64,000 nt of DNA from Cohnella fermenti (GTDB taxonomy: Bacteria > Bacillota > Bacilli > Paenibacillales > Paenibacillaceae): positions 21,105 through 85,104 of the forward strand of contig NZ_SSOB01000038.1 of the NCBI RefSeq assembly GCF_004801405.1. The letters run 5' to 3'. The stretch's first letter is position 1. The number at the start of each line of letters is the position of its first letter. The notes below the pieces were generated by a model. The model made no database searches, was not told where the DNA came from, and saw only the letters and a list, made by a program, of their open reading frames with translations. The translations under genes and the position numbers were made by a program. This document shows positions 31,841-40,230 of the stretch, one piece after another.

Positions 31841-31917
31841 TTCGCAGCCAATTCGCAGCCAATTCGCAGCCAATTCGCAGCCAATTCGCAGCCAATTCGC
31901 AGCCAATTCGCAGCCGG
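31841..31917. repeat. 11-bp tandem repeat, seven copies
   Basis: TTCGCAGCCAA repeats at 31841, 31852, 31863, 31874, 31885, 31896 and 31907. The small frames across it are products of the repeat. No function is apparent. Confidence 0.85.
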
Positions 31918-32098
31918 CCGCGAGCCGCTGCGATGCCGTGGGCACAAAGGGCCTCCCCTTTGCACCCAGTGTGACCTGGCGACTAGCGGGAGGTCGGCAG
32001 ACGGAGGCGCCAAGCCCTAATCTTGACGAATTGTGCGCCCAACGCTTGCAAAAACAGTTACCGTTCGACAGGATCGGGTAAGATTCATCAAGGCGGCA

Positions 32099-32360
32099 TG
32101 TGGATACAGTTATCCACACCCCATGTGCATATTGTGGACATCGGTTGCGAAACCTTGCGGCAGTAAGTCTCATGGATTACACCGGAGGGGATAACTAAAC
32201 GTGTCGTTTCGTGTGGATAATGTGGATAAAACGGTGGAAAAGTCAGAAATTTAATATTCAGAAAATAAAAACCGCCTGCGGCAAGCGCGGATCCCCAAGA
32301 AAAATCACATTTTCTGGGGATAACCCGCTGCTCACAGGCTGTGGATAATGCTGTGTGTAA
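32099..32360. promoter_or_regulatory. DnaA-box cluster
   Basis: Four exact DnaA boxes: TTATCCACA at 32110 and TGTGGATAA at 32212, 32221 and 32340; the two at 32212 and 32221 are directly adjacent. Near matches are TGTGGATAC at 32099, TGTGGACAT at 32133 and TGTGTGTAA at 32352. An AT-rich stretch lies at 32247-32270 and a hairpin at 32293-32319. No dnaA or dnaN gene is near, so it is not oriC as such. From memory, the equivalent gcp-ydiF gap of Bacillus subtilis is a described DnaA-box cluster. Confidence 0.8.
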
Positions 32361-32391
32361 CTAAGGCGGCTTTCGTCGGATAGGGGATTCC

Positions 32392-34359
32392 TCAATCCAA
32401 CAAGGATTCCCATCGTTCATAGGCTTCGTCGAGAGCTTGTCGGCATGTGTCGAGCGCTGCCTGTTTCTCGCGAAGCAGAACGTAATCGGTGAATACTTCC
32501 TCTTGGGTCATCTCTTGCTCAAGCGCCGAGATCTCCTCTTCCAGGCGGGCGATATCCGCTTCCGTCTGCTCCTTCTTACGCTGCCGCGCGCGCTCCTCGC
32601 GCTTCGCTTGCTTCTCGGCCTCGTAATCCAGGGCGGGAGCGGAGCCGGACACCGCCGAGCCTGAAGCAGCAGCCGTCACGGCAGTCGATGCCGCTCCGGC
32701 CCCGGTCGGCTTCGGGGCGGCGGCTTCCGCCTGCCATTGCTCGAGCTCCTGCTTCTTGGCGACCATGTCGTCGTAGTTGCCCAAGTAAATCTCCGCGCCT
32801 TCGGGGTGAAGCTCGACGATCCGGTCCGCCAGCCGGTTCAGGAAGTACCGGTCGTGGGACACGAACAGAAGCGTGCCCTCGTATTCCTCCAGGGAGGCCT
32901 CAAGCACCTCGCGGCTCCACAGATCCAGATGGTTGGTCGGTTCGTCCAGTACAAGCACGTTCGCCTTGCGCAGCATAAGCTTGGACAAGGCCACGCGTGC
33001 CTTCTCCCCTCCGCTCAGGGAGCCGACCGTCTTCTTCACGTCCTCGCCGCTGAACAGGAAGTTGCCGAGAACGGTGCGGATCTCCGCTTCCGGCAGCATC
33101 GAATATTCGCTCCACACTTCCTCAAGCACCGTGTTGGCCTTGTTCAACTGCTTCTGCTCCTGGTCGTAATACCCGAGCATGACGCCGGTGCCCCAGCGAA
33201 TCGTTCCCTTGCGCAGCGGCAAGTCGCCGACGAGCGCCTTGAGCAGCGTCGTCTTGCCGATGCCGTTCGGTCCGAGCAGGGCGATGCGCTCGCCCCGCTT
33301 CGCTTCGAAGCCGACGTTGCGGAAGAGCGGCGCCATCTCTTCGGAAGGAGCAGCGGAAGCTTCGGACACCTGCAGCACATCCTTGCCGGTGCGCCGCTCG
33401 GTCGTGAAGGAGAAGCTGGCCTGCTTCAGCGTGCCCGGCTTCTCGAGCCGTTCGATCCGCTCCAGGGCGTTGCGACGGCTCTGGGCCCGCCGGGTCGTCG
33501 TCGCCCGCACGAGATTGCGCTGAATGAAGTCCTCCATGCGCGCGATTTCCTTCTTCTGCTGCTCATATTGCTTCACCCGCTGGGCGAAGTCGGCTTCCTT
33601 CTGCTCCATGAACCTGGAGTAATTGCCGGTATAGCGAGTGGCGGAATGACGCTCGATCTCGACGATGGACGTAACTGTCGCGTCAAGGAAGTAGCGGTCG
33701 TGAGACACGATGACCATGGCCCCGGAATACGTGCGCAGGTACTGCTCCAGCCACGTCAGCGTCGCAATGTCCAGGTGGTTGGTCGGTTCGTCCAGCAGCA
33801 GCAGTTCGGGTTGCACGACGAGCAGGCGGGCAAGCGCGAGCCGCGTTCGCTGGCCGCCGCTCAGTCCGGAGACAAGCGTGTCCGCCGGGAAGTCGCCGAA
33901 GCCCATCCCGTGCAGTACGCTGCGAATCCGCGTCTCCATCTCGAAGCCGCCCCCGTCGCGGAAGCGGTCGTTCTTGTCCGCATATTGGCTAAGCAGCGCT
34001 TCGTAACGGGCGGCGTCTAGCTGTTCGGCCGGGTCGGCCATTCGTTCCTCCAGCCGCCGCAGCTCGCGTTCCTGCTCAAGCAGCGGCCCGAAGGCGTCAT
34101 ACATGATCTCCTGCAGCGTGCGGCTGCCGTCGAAGCTGCTGTTCTGGGCGAGATACCCGATCCTCACTTCGCGGGGCCGGGATACGGACCCGGAGTCGGC
34201 CGACAGCTCGCCGGCGAGAATCCGGAGGAAGGTGGACTTGCCTGCGCCGTTGACGCCGACGAGTCCGATCCGGTCTCTCTCATTAATAAGAAGGGACAGC
34301 CCTTCGAGAACGGGAGCTACCCCGTAATGCTTCGTGATGCCAGATGCTTGCAATAGCAA
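32392..34359 (-). CDS. ABC-F family ATPase, YdiF-like
   Basis: 655 residues with two ABC domains and no membrane segments. First domain: G-V-N-G-A-G-K-S-T near residue 38, L-S-G-G-Q-R-T-R and L-L-L-D-E-P-T-N-H-L-D. Second: G-P-N-G-I-G-K-T-T near 365, L-S-G-G-E-K-A-R and L-V-L-D-E-P-T-N-H-L-D. The basic inter-domain linker (about 245-310) and a C-terminal Ala-rich then coiled-coil extension (about 540-650) fit the YdiF/Uup branch. ABC-F proteins act on the ribosome. It converges with tsaD, as expected from Bacillus synteny although on the opposite strand. Confidence 0.92.
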   Translation of the reverse strand: MLLQASGITKHYGVAPVLEGLSLLINERDRIGLVGVNGAGKSTFLRILAGELSADSGSVSRPREVRIGYLAQNSSFDGSRTLQEIMYDAFGPLLEQERELRRLEERMADPAEQLDAARYEALLSQYADKNDRFRDGGGFEMETRIRSVLHGMGFGDFPADTLVSGLSGGQRTRLALARLLVVQPELLLLDEPTNHLDIATLTWLEQYLRTYSGAMVIVSHDRYFLDATVTSIVEIERHSATRYTGNYSRFMEQKEADFAQRVKQYEQQKKEIARMEDFIQRNLVRATTTRRAQSRRNALERIERLEKPGTLKQASFSFTTERRTGKDVLQVSEASAAPSEEMAPLFRNVGFEAKRGERIALLGPNGIGKTTLLKALVGDLPLRKGTIRWGTGVMLGYYDQEQKQLNKANTVLEEVWSEYSMLPEAEIRTVLGNFLFSGEDVKKTVGSLSGGEKARVALSKLMLRKANVLVLDEPTNHLDLWSREVLEASLEEYEGTLLFVSHDRYFLNRLADRIVELHPEGAEIYLGNYDDMVAKKQELEQWQAEAAAPKPTGAGAASTAVTAAASGSAVSGSAPALDYEAEKQAKREERARQRKKEQTEADIARLEEEISALEQEMTQEEVFTDYVLLREKQAALDTCRQALDEAYERWESLLD

Positions 34360-34527
34360 GAGGAATCCCTCCGACTCGATAATTGTGCGTATGGGCGAAT
34401 TGCGCCCGAATGATGCCTGCTATCAAGTGTAGCGCAAATCGGCGATAACGTCCAAGGCGTCGGCTGACGGTGGGAGAACGGTTGGCGATTGCTTCGCGGC
34501 GTGGTAAGCTGTATGTATTCCAATTGG

Positions 34528-34542
34528 TGAGAATAGTTCTCA
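34528..34542 (+). promoter_or_regulatory. Fur-box-like site upstream of araC/MFS
   Basis: TGAGAATAGTTCTCA matches 11 of 14 positions of the 7-1-7 Fur box and is itself a clean inverted repeat. It lies 38 bp before the GTG start at 34581. Confidence 0.55.
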
Positions 34543-34580
34543 ATCGAATGAATCCATACATGGGGAAAAGGAGGTGCGAC

Positions 34581-35570
34581 GTGGAATCGGCTGCTTTCCA
34601 TGGTAATTTCGATGCGTTCTTCGACAAGCTTGAGCTGGAGCAACCCGATGCTTCCTGGACGGGAGAGCGAAGGCTTCTTGCGGGCGGACGGGGCGGCGTC
34701 CGCCGCTACTCGCCGAGAAGCGACATGGCGATCGTCCTGTCCGATTACGAGTTCCACGCGTCGCGCGTCATTCCGCTCACGGCTGCGGCGCCGATGGTCG
34801 AACTCAATATCGGCTGGCAAGGCACGCGGGAGATCGCAGCGGGAGGAGAGACGCACGGCTTCGGGCCGGGGATGTGCTCGCTGCAATTCGTCAATCCGAC
34901 CGACGTCCGGTTCCAATTCGGCGCCGGCGAGCCGACCCGGATGCTCAGCGTGGCGATTCCCGCCGGCACGTTCGATCGCTCCATGATGGACGCGAAGCGA
35001 GGCCGATCCGGCCCGGAATTCGCCGCTATTATCGGGCGCAAGCCGCTTCACATCTACCAAGAGAAGATCCCTGCTTCCTTGAAGCTCGTCGCGGAGCGGC
35101 TGCTCGGGTCGGCAAGCAGGGACGGCGTCCGGAACTTCGAACTCGAATGCTTGGCGTCGGAGCTTCTCGGCGAATCGTTCCGGTTGTTCCTGGATCGCGG
35201 CGCCGACGAGGCGGATTCGGGCTTGTCGAGAAGGGACGCGCAAGCGATCCGGGAGGCGGCCGCCATTCTCGCCTCCCGTCTGGCGGATGCCCCCGGCTTG
35301 CTGGAGCTGGCCAGACAAGTCGGGGTGAACGACAACAAGCTGAAGCTCGGCTTCAAGAAGCTGTACGGCACGACGGTGTTCGGCTACCTGCGGGACCGGC
35401 GGCTCGAGAAGGCTCTCGACCTGCTTCGCTGCGGAGAGTTTAACGTCTACGAGACCTCCCTCGAGGTCGGTTATTCGAATCCGAGCCACTTCGCGGAAGC
35501 GTTCCGGAGCAAGTACGGCGTCAATCCCGGCGAGCTTCTGCGGGGCGGATCGCGCAGCCGCTTCATCTAG
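34581..35570 (+). CDS. AraC-family regulator, PchR-like
   Basis: About 329 residues from GTG 34581, which follows AAAAGGAGGTG closely. The C-terminal ~100 residues form the AraC DNA-binding region: L-L-E-L-A-R-Q-V-G-V-N-D-N-K-L-K near residue 240 and S-L-E-V-G-Y-S-N-P-S-H-F-A-E-A-F-R near 295. The N-terminal domain is beta-rich, in the style of PchR-type siderophore-responsive regulators. A Fur-like box upstream and an MFS transporter 110 bp downstream suggest iron- or siderophore-linked export. Confidence 0.86.
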   Translation: MESAAFHGNFDAFFDKLELEQPDASWTGERRLLAGGRGGVRRYSPRSDMAIVLSDYEFHASRVIPLTAAAPMVELNIGWQGTREIAAGGETHGFGPGMCSLQFVNPTDVRFQFGAGEPTRMLSVAIPAGTFDRSMMDAKRGRSGPEFAAIIGRKPLHIYQEKIPASLKLVAERLLGSASRDGVRNFELECLASELLGESFRLFLDRGADEADSGLSRRDAQAIREAAAILASRLADAPGLLELARQVGVNDNKLKLGFKKLYGTTVFGYLRDRRLEKALDLLRCGEFNVYETSLEVGYSNPSHFAEAFRSKYGVNPGELLRGGSRSRFI

Positions 35571-35681
35571 CTGTTCCCCATTGCTCCCGCAGCCCGCTGC
35601 GCACCTCCCGCTCGGGGTGGAGCGCTTGTTCTTCCGGACGGTATGCTTGGCGTAATCCAAGCACGGAAGGGACGGAAGACC

Positions 35682-36875
35682 ATGCGCCGCAAATTTGCCC
35701 TTATGTTTCTCATTGTGATGATCTCGATGATGTCTATCGCTTCCTTTAACCCGGTCGCCGCACCGCTTGCCCGAAGCCTCGGAATGAGCGACTTCCAATC
35801 CGGCTGCCTTGTCTCGGCGGCAGGACTTTGCTGGCTGATGGGAGGTTATTGCTGGGGACGCTTCTCCCGGCTGAGCCGGAAAATGACGCTGTTGCTGCTT
35901 ATGCTTGCCTACGCTGCGGTACTGGTCGCGTTCGCGGCGCTTGCGGAGCGGGCCGCGGAAGGCGGAGCGGCTTCCGGCGGCTTGTTCTGGCTGTTCCTGC
36001 TGCTGCGGGCGGCCGCGGGCTTCTTCTTCGGAGGCATTCCGGCCAAAGCCCAAGCCTATGTGATGGGCTGGACGACGGAGAGCACAAGGACAAGGGGGAT
36101 GGCGCTGTTCGGCGCCGCCAACGGGCTCGGATTCGTGCTGGGGCCGGCGATGAGCGGAGCGACGGCTTCGCTCAGCCTGACGGCCCCGATGGTCGCGTCC
36201 GCGGCTATGCTGCTTGCGATCATGCTGCCGCTCGCCATACTTATCCGGGACGGGGAGCCGGGGAATGCCGGGCCGCAGAGAAGTCGTGCGACGCTCTCCC
36301 CGTTCGATCCCCGGATCAGGCCGTATCTGGCGATTGGGCTTGTGCTGTCCGTTGTCCTTAACATCGTTCAGGTGACGATAAACATCTTTATGCAGGACGC
36401 GAACGGATTCGGGGCCATCGAATCCGCGAGGCGGGTCGGAATCGGCCTGGCGATCTCGGGCATCCTGGTTGCGCTGTCGCAGGCCGTGTTCGGAAGGCGG
36501 CTTCGCTGGTCTCCAGAGCGCTCGATGACGGTCGGCCTCCTTCTGGTGGGGAGCGGGCTCGGAGGCTTCCTGACGCTTCGGGAGCTTGCCTATCCGGCCT
36601 TCGCGGCGCTCGGGCTCGGGATCGGCCTGACGATGCTCGGCTACGGTTCCGGGGCTTCGCTCGCCGTGGACGGGAGCGGCCAGAGAAGCGTCGCATCGTA
36701 TGTGTCCGCGCTGCAGGGAGGAGGTTCCTTCCTGGGACCGGCGATCGGCGCGGGGTTGTATGCGGCGGGAGCCGCGTGGCCGTACGGTGTCTGTTTGGCA
36801 TTGTTGGCGGTCTGTCTGCCGGCGGCGAGCGGGAGAACGCGAGGCCGATACAGCAGACCGGAACGAACGGGATAG
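35682..36875 (+). CDS. MFS transporter
   Basis: About 397 residues from ATG 35682, after GGAAGGGACGGAAG. Around twelve hydrophobic segments are visible, with G-R-F-S-R-L-S-R-K in the loop between helices 2 and 3. The second half starts near residue 205 after a P-Q-R-S-R loop. Substrate is not readable; linkage to a Fur-boxed AraC regulator suggests siderophore or drug export. It may be co-transcribed with the regulator. Confidence 0.88.
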   Translation: MRRKFALMFLIVMISMMSIASFNPVAAPLARSLGMSDFQSGCLVSAAGLCWLMGGYCWGRFSRLSRKMTLLLLMLAYAAVLVAFAALAERAAEGGAASGGLFWLFLLLRAAAGFFFGGIPAKAQAYVMGWTTESTRTRGMALFGAANGLGFVLGPAMSGATASLSLTAPMVASAAMLLAIMLPLAILIRDGEPGNAGPQRSRATLSPFDPRIRPYLAIGLVLSVVLNIVQVTINIFMQDANGFGAIESARRVGIGLAISGILVALSQAVFGRRLRWSPERSMTVGLLLVGSGLGGFLTLRELAYPAFAALGLGIGLTMLGYGSGASLAVDGSGQRSVASYVSALQGGGSFLGPAIGAGLYAAGAAWPYGVCLALLAVCLPAASGRTRGRYSRPERTG

Positions 36876-37022
36876 GAGCGGGAGCGGAGATGCTTCCGCT
36901 CCTTGGCGTTCCGCCTGTCGATCCGGTTGTGCAGGGTTTGGCGAACAGCGCGAAAAATGATAAACTTAAGCTAAATTTTACGGTTCAATCGGAAGGATCT
37001 TCCGCGAGGTGAAGCGAATCGC

Positions 37023-37631
37023 ATGATGAACGGGAAGCGGCAATGGAGGGAGAGAATCCGTGCGGAGAGGGATGCGCTGACGGATGAAGCGCGGGCCGCG
37101 CATTCGCGGGCCGCATGTTTAACCGTCGTGAGCTCCCTGCTGGCGCCGCTCGGGGAGACGCTCGGAAGACCGCTGACCGTGTGCGCTTACGGCGCGTTCC
37201 GCTCCGAGACGGACCCTTCGGAGCTGATGAACTGGTGTCTCGCAAGGGGACACCGGACGGTCGCTCCCCGGATGGCGGTAGGGGAGAACGAAGGCTTGGA
37301 GCTCAGGGCGATCCGTTCGGCGAGCGATTGGACGAATGGGCGATGGGGCGTTCCGGAGCCGGACCCGCAGACCTGCGAGTTGATCGGGCAGGACGAGCCG
37401 GTGGATGTTGTCATCGTTCCCGGCCTGGCGTTCGATCGCAGCGGCGGGAGGCTCGGCTACGGAGGGGGCTATTACGACCGTCTGTACGAATGGATGCTCC
37501 GGGCAGGAAAAAGCTCTGCCTGGATCGGGTTCGCTTACGATCTGCAGCTTGTGACGGGAATGCTGCCCCGGGAGCCTCACGATTTGAAGTTGGACGGACT
37601 TGCGACGGAGAGCGAATGGATTCGGTTCTGA
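37023..37631 (+). CDS. 5-formyltetrahydrofolate cyclo-ligase
   Basis: 202 residues from ATG 37023, with GCGAGGTG upstream. The family signature L-G-Y-G-G-G-Y-Y-D-R is near residue 142, with the N-terminal K-R-Q-W-R-E-R-I-R-A and V-I-V-P-G-L-A-F-D also typical. It converts 5-formyl-THF to 5,10-methenyl-THF using ATP. It heads a run of molybdenum cofactor genes on the same strand. Confidence 0.93.
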   Translation: MMNGKRQWRERIRAERDALTDEARAAHSRAACLTVVSSLLAPLGETLGRPLTVCAYGAFRSETDPSELMNWCLARGHRTVAPRMAVGENEGLELRAIRSASDWTNGRWGVPEPDPQTCELIGQDEPVDVVIVPGLAFDRSGGRLGYGGGYYDRLYEWMLRAGKSSAWIGFAYDLQLVTGMLPREPHDLKLDGLATESEWIRF

Positions 37632-37691
37632 CGGATGGAGTGCGGCCGGGCGGAAGCCGGCCGATTAGAGAGAGACGAGGAGGAACTTGCG

Positions 37692-38204
37692 ATGGGAGAC
37701 GACGAACGGCGCCTCACCCACTTTAACGAGCAAGGCCGGGCGATCATGGTGGACGTCTCCGAGAAGCCGACAACGGCGCGGACGGCGGTTGCCGAGACGA
37801 AGGTGACGATGAACGAAGAGACGCTGCTGCGCATTCGGGAAGGTTCGGTTGCGAAGGGAGACGTGCTTGCCGTCGCCCAGGTGGCCGGCATTCAGGCGGC
37901 GAAGCGAACGGCGGATTGGATTCCGATGTGCCATCCGCTTCCGCTGACCGGAGTGAACGTGAGCTTCCGCGACAACGGCAAGGATACGCTGTACATCACC
38001 GCGGAAGTGAAGACGACGGGCAAGACGGGCGTCGAGATGGAGGCGCTGACGGCCGTGTCGGCCGTTGCGCTTACGGTTTACGATATGTGCAAGGCTCTCC
38101 AGAAGGATATGGAGATCGGACCGACGAGGCTGCTCTCCAAGACGGGCGGCAAGAGCGGAGATTACAAGGCCGGGGATCGCTCCGCCGAGCGGCCGGATTG
38201 TTGA
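37692..38204 (+). CDS. moaC: Cyclic pyranopterin monophosphate synthase MoaC
   Basis: 170 residues from ATG 37692 (GAGGAGG upstream). The motif D-W-I-P-M-C-H-P-L-P and the later M-E-A-L-T-A-V-S-A-V-A-L-T-V-Y-D-M-C-K carry the active-site His, Lys and Asp of MoaC. With MoaA it makes cyclic pyranopterin phosphate, the first molybdopterin intermediate. In Bacillus moaC is also two genes after tsaD, so synteny supports the call. Confidence 0.95.
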   Translation: MGDDERRLTHFNEQGRAIMVDVSEKPTTARTAVAETKVTMNEETLLRIREGSVAKGDVLAVAQVAGIQAAKRTADWIPMCHPLPLTGVNVSFRDNGKDTLYITAEVKTTGKTGVEMEALTAVSAVALTVYDMCKALQKDMEIGPTRLLSKTGGKSGDYKAGDRSAERPDC

Positions 38205-38235
38205 TACATACGCATTCTAGGGAGGAGGGACCGGA

Positions 38236-38730
38236 ATGTTCTGGAAGGTAGCTTTGTTGTCGGCAAGCGACAAGGGGGCCCGCGGGGAACGGGAGGACAC
38301 GAGCGCGCAAGTCATTCGCGAGCTGGTGGAGGAAGAGCTTGAGGGCGAGATCGTCGAATATCGCGTCGTCCCGGACGAGAAGGACGAGATTCAGGCCGCA
38401 CTGATCGAGATGATCGATTATTTCCAGGCGGACCTTGTGCTGACGACGGGCGGGACGGGGCTCGGCCTTCGGGACGTGACGCCGGAAGCGACGCTGAAGG
38501 TGTGCGATCGGGTCGTTCCGGGCATGGCGGAAGCGATTCGCGCGGCGGCGATGCAGCGGACCCGGCGGGCGATGCTGTTCCGCGGAGTCGCCGCGATCCG
38601 GTCGAATACGCTTGTGATCAATCTTCCCGGAGACCCGAAGGGCGTGACCGAAGCGCTGATGGCGATTATGGACATGATTCCTTCCGCGCTGCTGCAGGTC
38701 AAGGGAATCGGAAGGGACCTCGACGCATGA
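38236..38730 (+). CDS. MogA/MoaB-family molybdopterin adenylyltransferase
   Basis: 164 residues. The motifs S-A-S-D-K-G, V-L-T-T-G-G-T-G-L-G-L-R-D-V-T-P-E-A-T, and I-N-L-P-G-D-P-K-G belong to the MoCF-biosynthesis fold of MogA/MoaB. It activates molybdopterin by adenylylation before metal insertion. GGAGGAGGG lies upstream of the ATG. It overlaps the next gene by 4 bp. Confidence 0.92.
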   Translation: MFWKVALLSASDKGARGEREDTSAQVIRELVEEELEGEIVEYRVVPDEKDEIQAALIEMIDYFQADLVLTTGGTGLGLRDVTPEATLKVCDRVVPGMAEAIRAAAMQRTRRAMLFRGVAAIRSNTLVINLPGDPKGVTEALMAIMDMIPSALLQVKGIGRDLDA

Positions 38731-39794
38731 CGGACGGCGCAGAAGGAAGCAGAGGGAGCGGCGGGAGCGGAGACGGAGCGGTGCGGATCGGCAATACGCT
38801 GCTCCGCGAGGTGAAGACGGAGGATGCCGTCGGCTTGACGCTGGCGCACGACCTGACGCAGATCGTTCCGGGACAATTCAAGGGCAGGCTGTTCCGCAAG
38901 GGACACCGGGTCGCGGAGGAAGATATTCCGAAGCTGAAGGATATCGGCAAGGAGCATCTCTATGTGCTGGAGCTTGGCGACGGAGACCTGCATGAGGACG
39001 ATGCCGCCCTTCGCCTGGCGGTTGCTCTGGCCGGAGACAACTTGACGTACGGGGAGCCGCACGAAGGCAAGGTCGCGCTCAAGTCGACCATAACCGGGCT
39101 GGCGGCGATCGCGAGGCCGGTCGTCGATGGGATCAACGCGCTCGGCGACATCGCTTTGGCGACGGTGCTGAATCATCGCGTCGTGCGCGAAGGGGAAGCC
39201 ATTGCGGCGACAAGGGCGATTCCGCTGATCGTGCCGGAAGCGAAGGTGGCGGAAGCCGAACGGATCGCGGCGGACTATCGGGAGCGGGAAGGAGCGGCGC
39301 CGATGGCGGTCCGGCCGATGCGCAGATTGCGTGCGGGACTGCTGACGACGGGCAGCGAGGTGTTCTCCGGCCGGATCGAGGACAAGTTCGGGCCCGCCGT
39401 CGTTCGCAAGCTGGCGGATTACGGCTCCGAGGTGGCCGAGCAGCGCTTCGCCCCCGACGATCGAGAGACCATCGCTTGGCATATTCACTATTTTCTCGAG
39501 CGCGGGTATGATATGATATTGGTGACTGGCGGCATGTCCGTCGACCCGGACGACCGCACTCCCGGCGCGATCGCGGATGCGGGCACCGATATCGTCAGCT
39601 ATGGGACGCCGATGTTGCCCGGCTCCATGCTGCTGTTCGGTTACCTAAGAGGCGTTCCGGTGTTCGGACTGCCCGGCTGCGTTATGCATGATCCATATAC
39701 GTCCTTCGACGTTCTGCTGCCGCGCGTGCTTGCGGGAGACACGATCGTCCGCGAGGACATCGTCTCGATGGGATACGGCGGGTTGCATCGTTAG
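38727..39794 (+). CDS. MoeA-like molybdopterin-binding protein
   Basis: 355 residues from ATG 38727. An acidic Gly/Ser-rich start is followed by a MoeA N-terminal-like region (V-G-L-T-L-A-H-D-L-T-Q) and a MoCF domain: L-L-T-T-G-S-E-V near residue 208, V-T-G-G-M-S-V-D-P-D-D near 268 and V-F-G-L-P-G near 315. It is shorter than classical MoeA (about 400) and lacks its C-terminal domain. It belongs to the molybdopterin-binding group often paired with MogA. It may insert molybdate or act as a chaperone. Confidence 0.82.
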   Translation: MTDGAEGSRGSGGSGDGAVRIGNTLLREVKTEDAVGLTLAHDLTQIVPGQFKGRLFRKGHRVAEEDIPKLKDIGKEHLYVLELGDGDLHEDDAALRLAVALAGDNLTYGEPHEGKVALKSTITGLAAIARPVVDGINALGDIALATVLNHRVVREGEAIAATRAIPLIVPEAKVAEAERIAADYREREGAAPMAVRPMRRLRAGLLTTGSEVFSGRIEDKFGPAVVRKLADYGSEVAEQRFAPDDRETIAWHIHYFLERGYDMILVTGGMSVDPDDRTPGAIADAGTDIVSYGTPMLPGSMLLFGYLRGVPVFGLPGCVMHDPYTSFDVLLPRVLAGDTIVREDIVSMGYGGLHR

Positions 39795-39865
39795 CGATCA
39801 AGGCTATAATGGGAATCAGAAGCCAGACATGATTTTACTTCATTGCATGAAGAGGAGGCGCATCG

Positions 39866-40099
39866 ATGAGCGGCATCGGCGCTACAGGATTCATATTGCT
39901 CGTCATCGTAGCCTTGCTGTTGTTCGGGCCGAACAAGCTGCCCGAGCTTGGCAAGGCATTCGGCAAGACCCTGCGCGAATTCAAGAGAGGCGCGAACGGA
40001 CTCATGGACGACGACGTTCAGACGGCGGCACCTCGCCGCGTCGACGTGAGCGCGCAGGAGGACGAGCAGCCGAAGGCGGAACGTCGTCTTCCGGAATAA
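39866..40099 (+). CDS. tatA: Sec-independent translocase protein TatA
   Basis: 77 residues. One membrane helix at 2-20, then F-G-P-N-K-L-P-E-L-G-K-A-F-G-K-T (hinge and amphipathic helix), then an acidic, charged tail. This is the TatA pattern. It forms the twin-arginine channel with TatC encoded 130 bp downstream. The ATG at 39866 follows GAAGAGGAGGCG. Confidence 0.94.
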   Translation: MSGIGATGFILLVIVALLLFGPNKLPELGKAFGKTLREFKRGANGLMDDDVQTAAPRRVDVSAQEDEQPKAERRLPE

Positions 40100-40114
40100 G
40101 CGCGGCAACGGGTT

Positions 40115-40150
40115 GACGAGGGCGGCTTGCCTCTGGGAGCCGCCCTCGTC
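40115..40150 (+). terminator. Hairpin between tatA and tatC
   Basis: GACGAGGGCGGCT and AGCCGCCCTCGTC form a perfect 13-bp stem with a 10-base loop. No clear T-run follows, so it may be a partial terminator that keeps TatA in excess. Confidence 0.6.
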
Positions 40151-40230
40151 GTGTTCGATCTGATATTACCGCAAAGCTTCTCCGGCGTCGTGCGGACGCC
40201 GAATGCGTTTGTGCTTGGGGAGGAATTGTC

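Noticed and set aside
31425..32081. Small frames between tsaD and the ABC-F gene
   Set aside because: They consist of tandem-repeat translation with no ribosome site, and differ between strands without any family likeness.
32099..32360. Chromosomal replication origin
   Set aside because: There is no dnaA, dnaN or other origin-linked gene, the AT-rich stretch is short, and the position equals a known non-origin DnaA-box cluster in Bacillus.
39797..39865. Transmembrane-less leader peptide before tatA
   Set aside because: Only a short frame without a ribosome site; the region is just the tatA leader.
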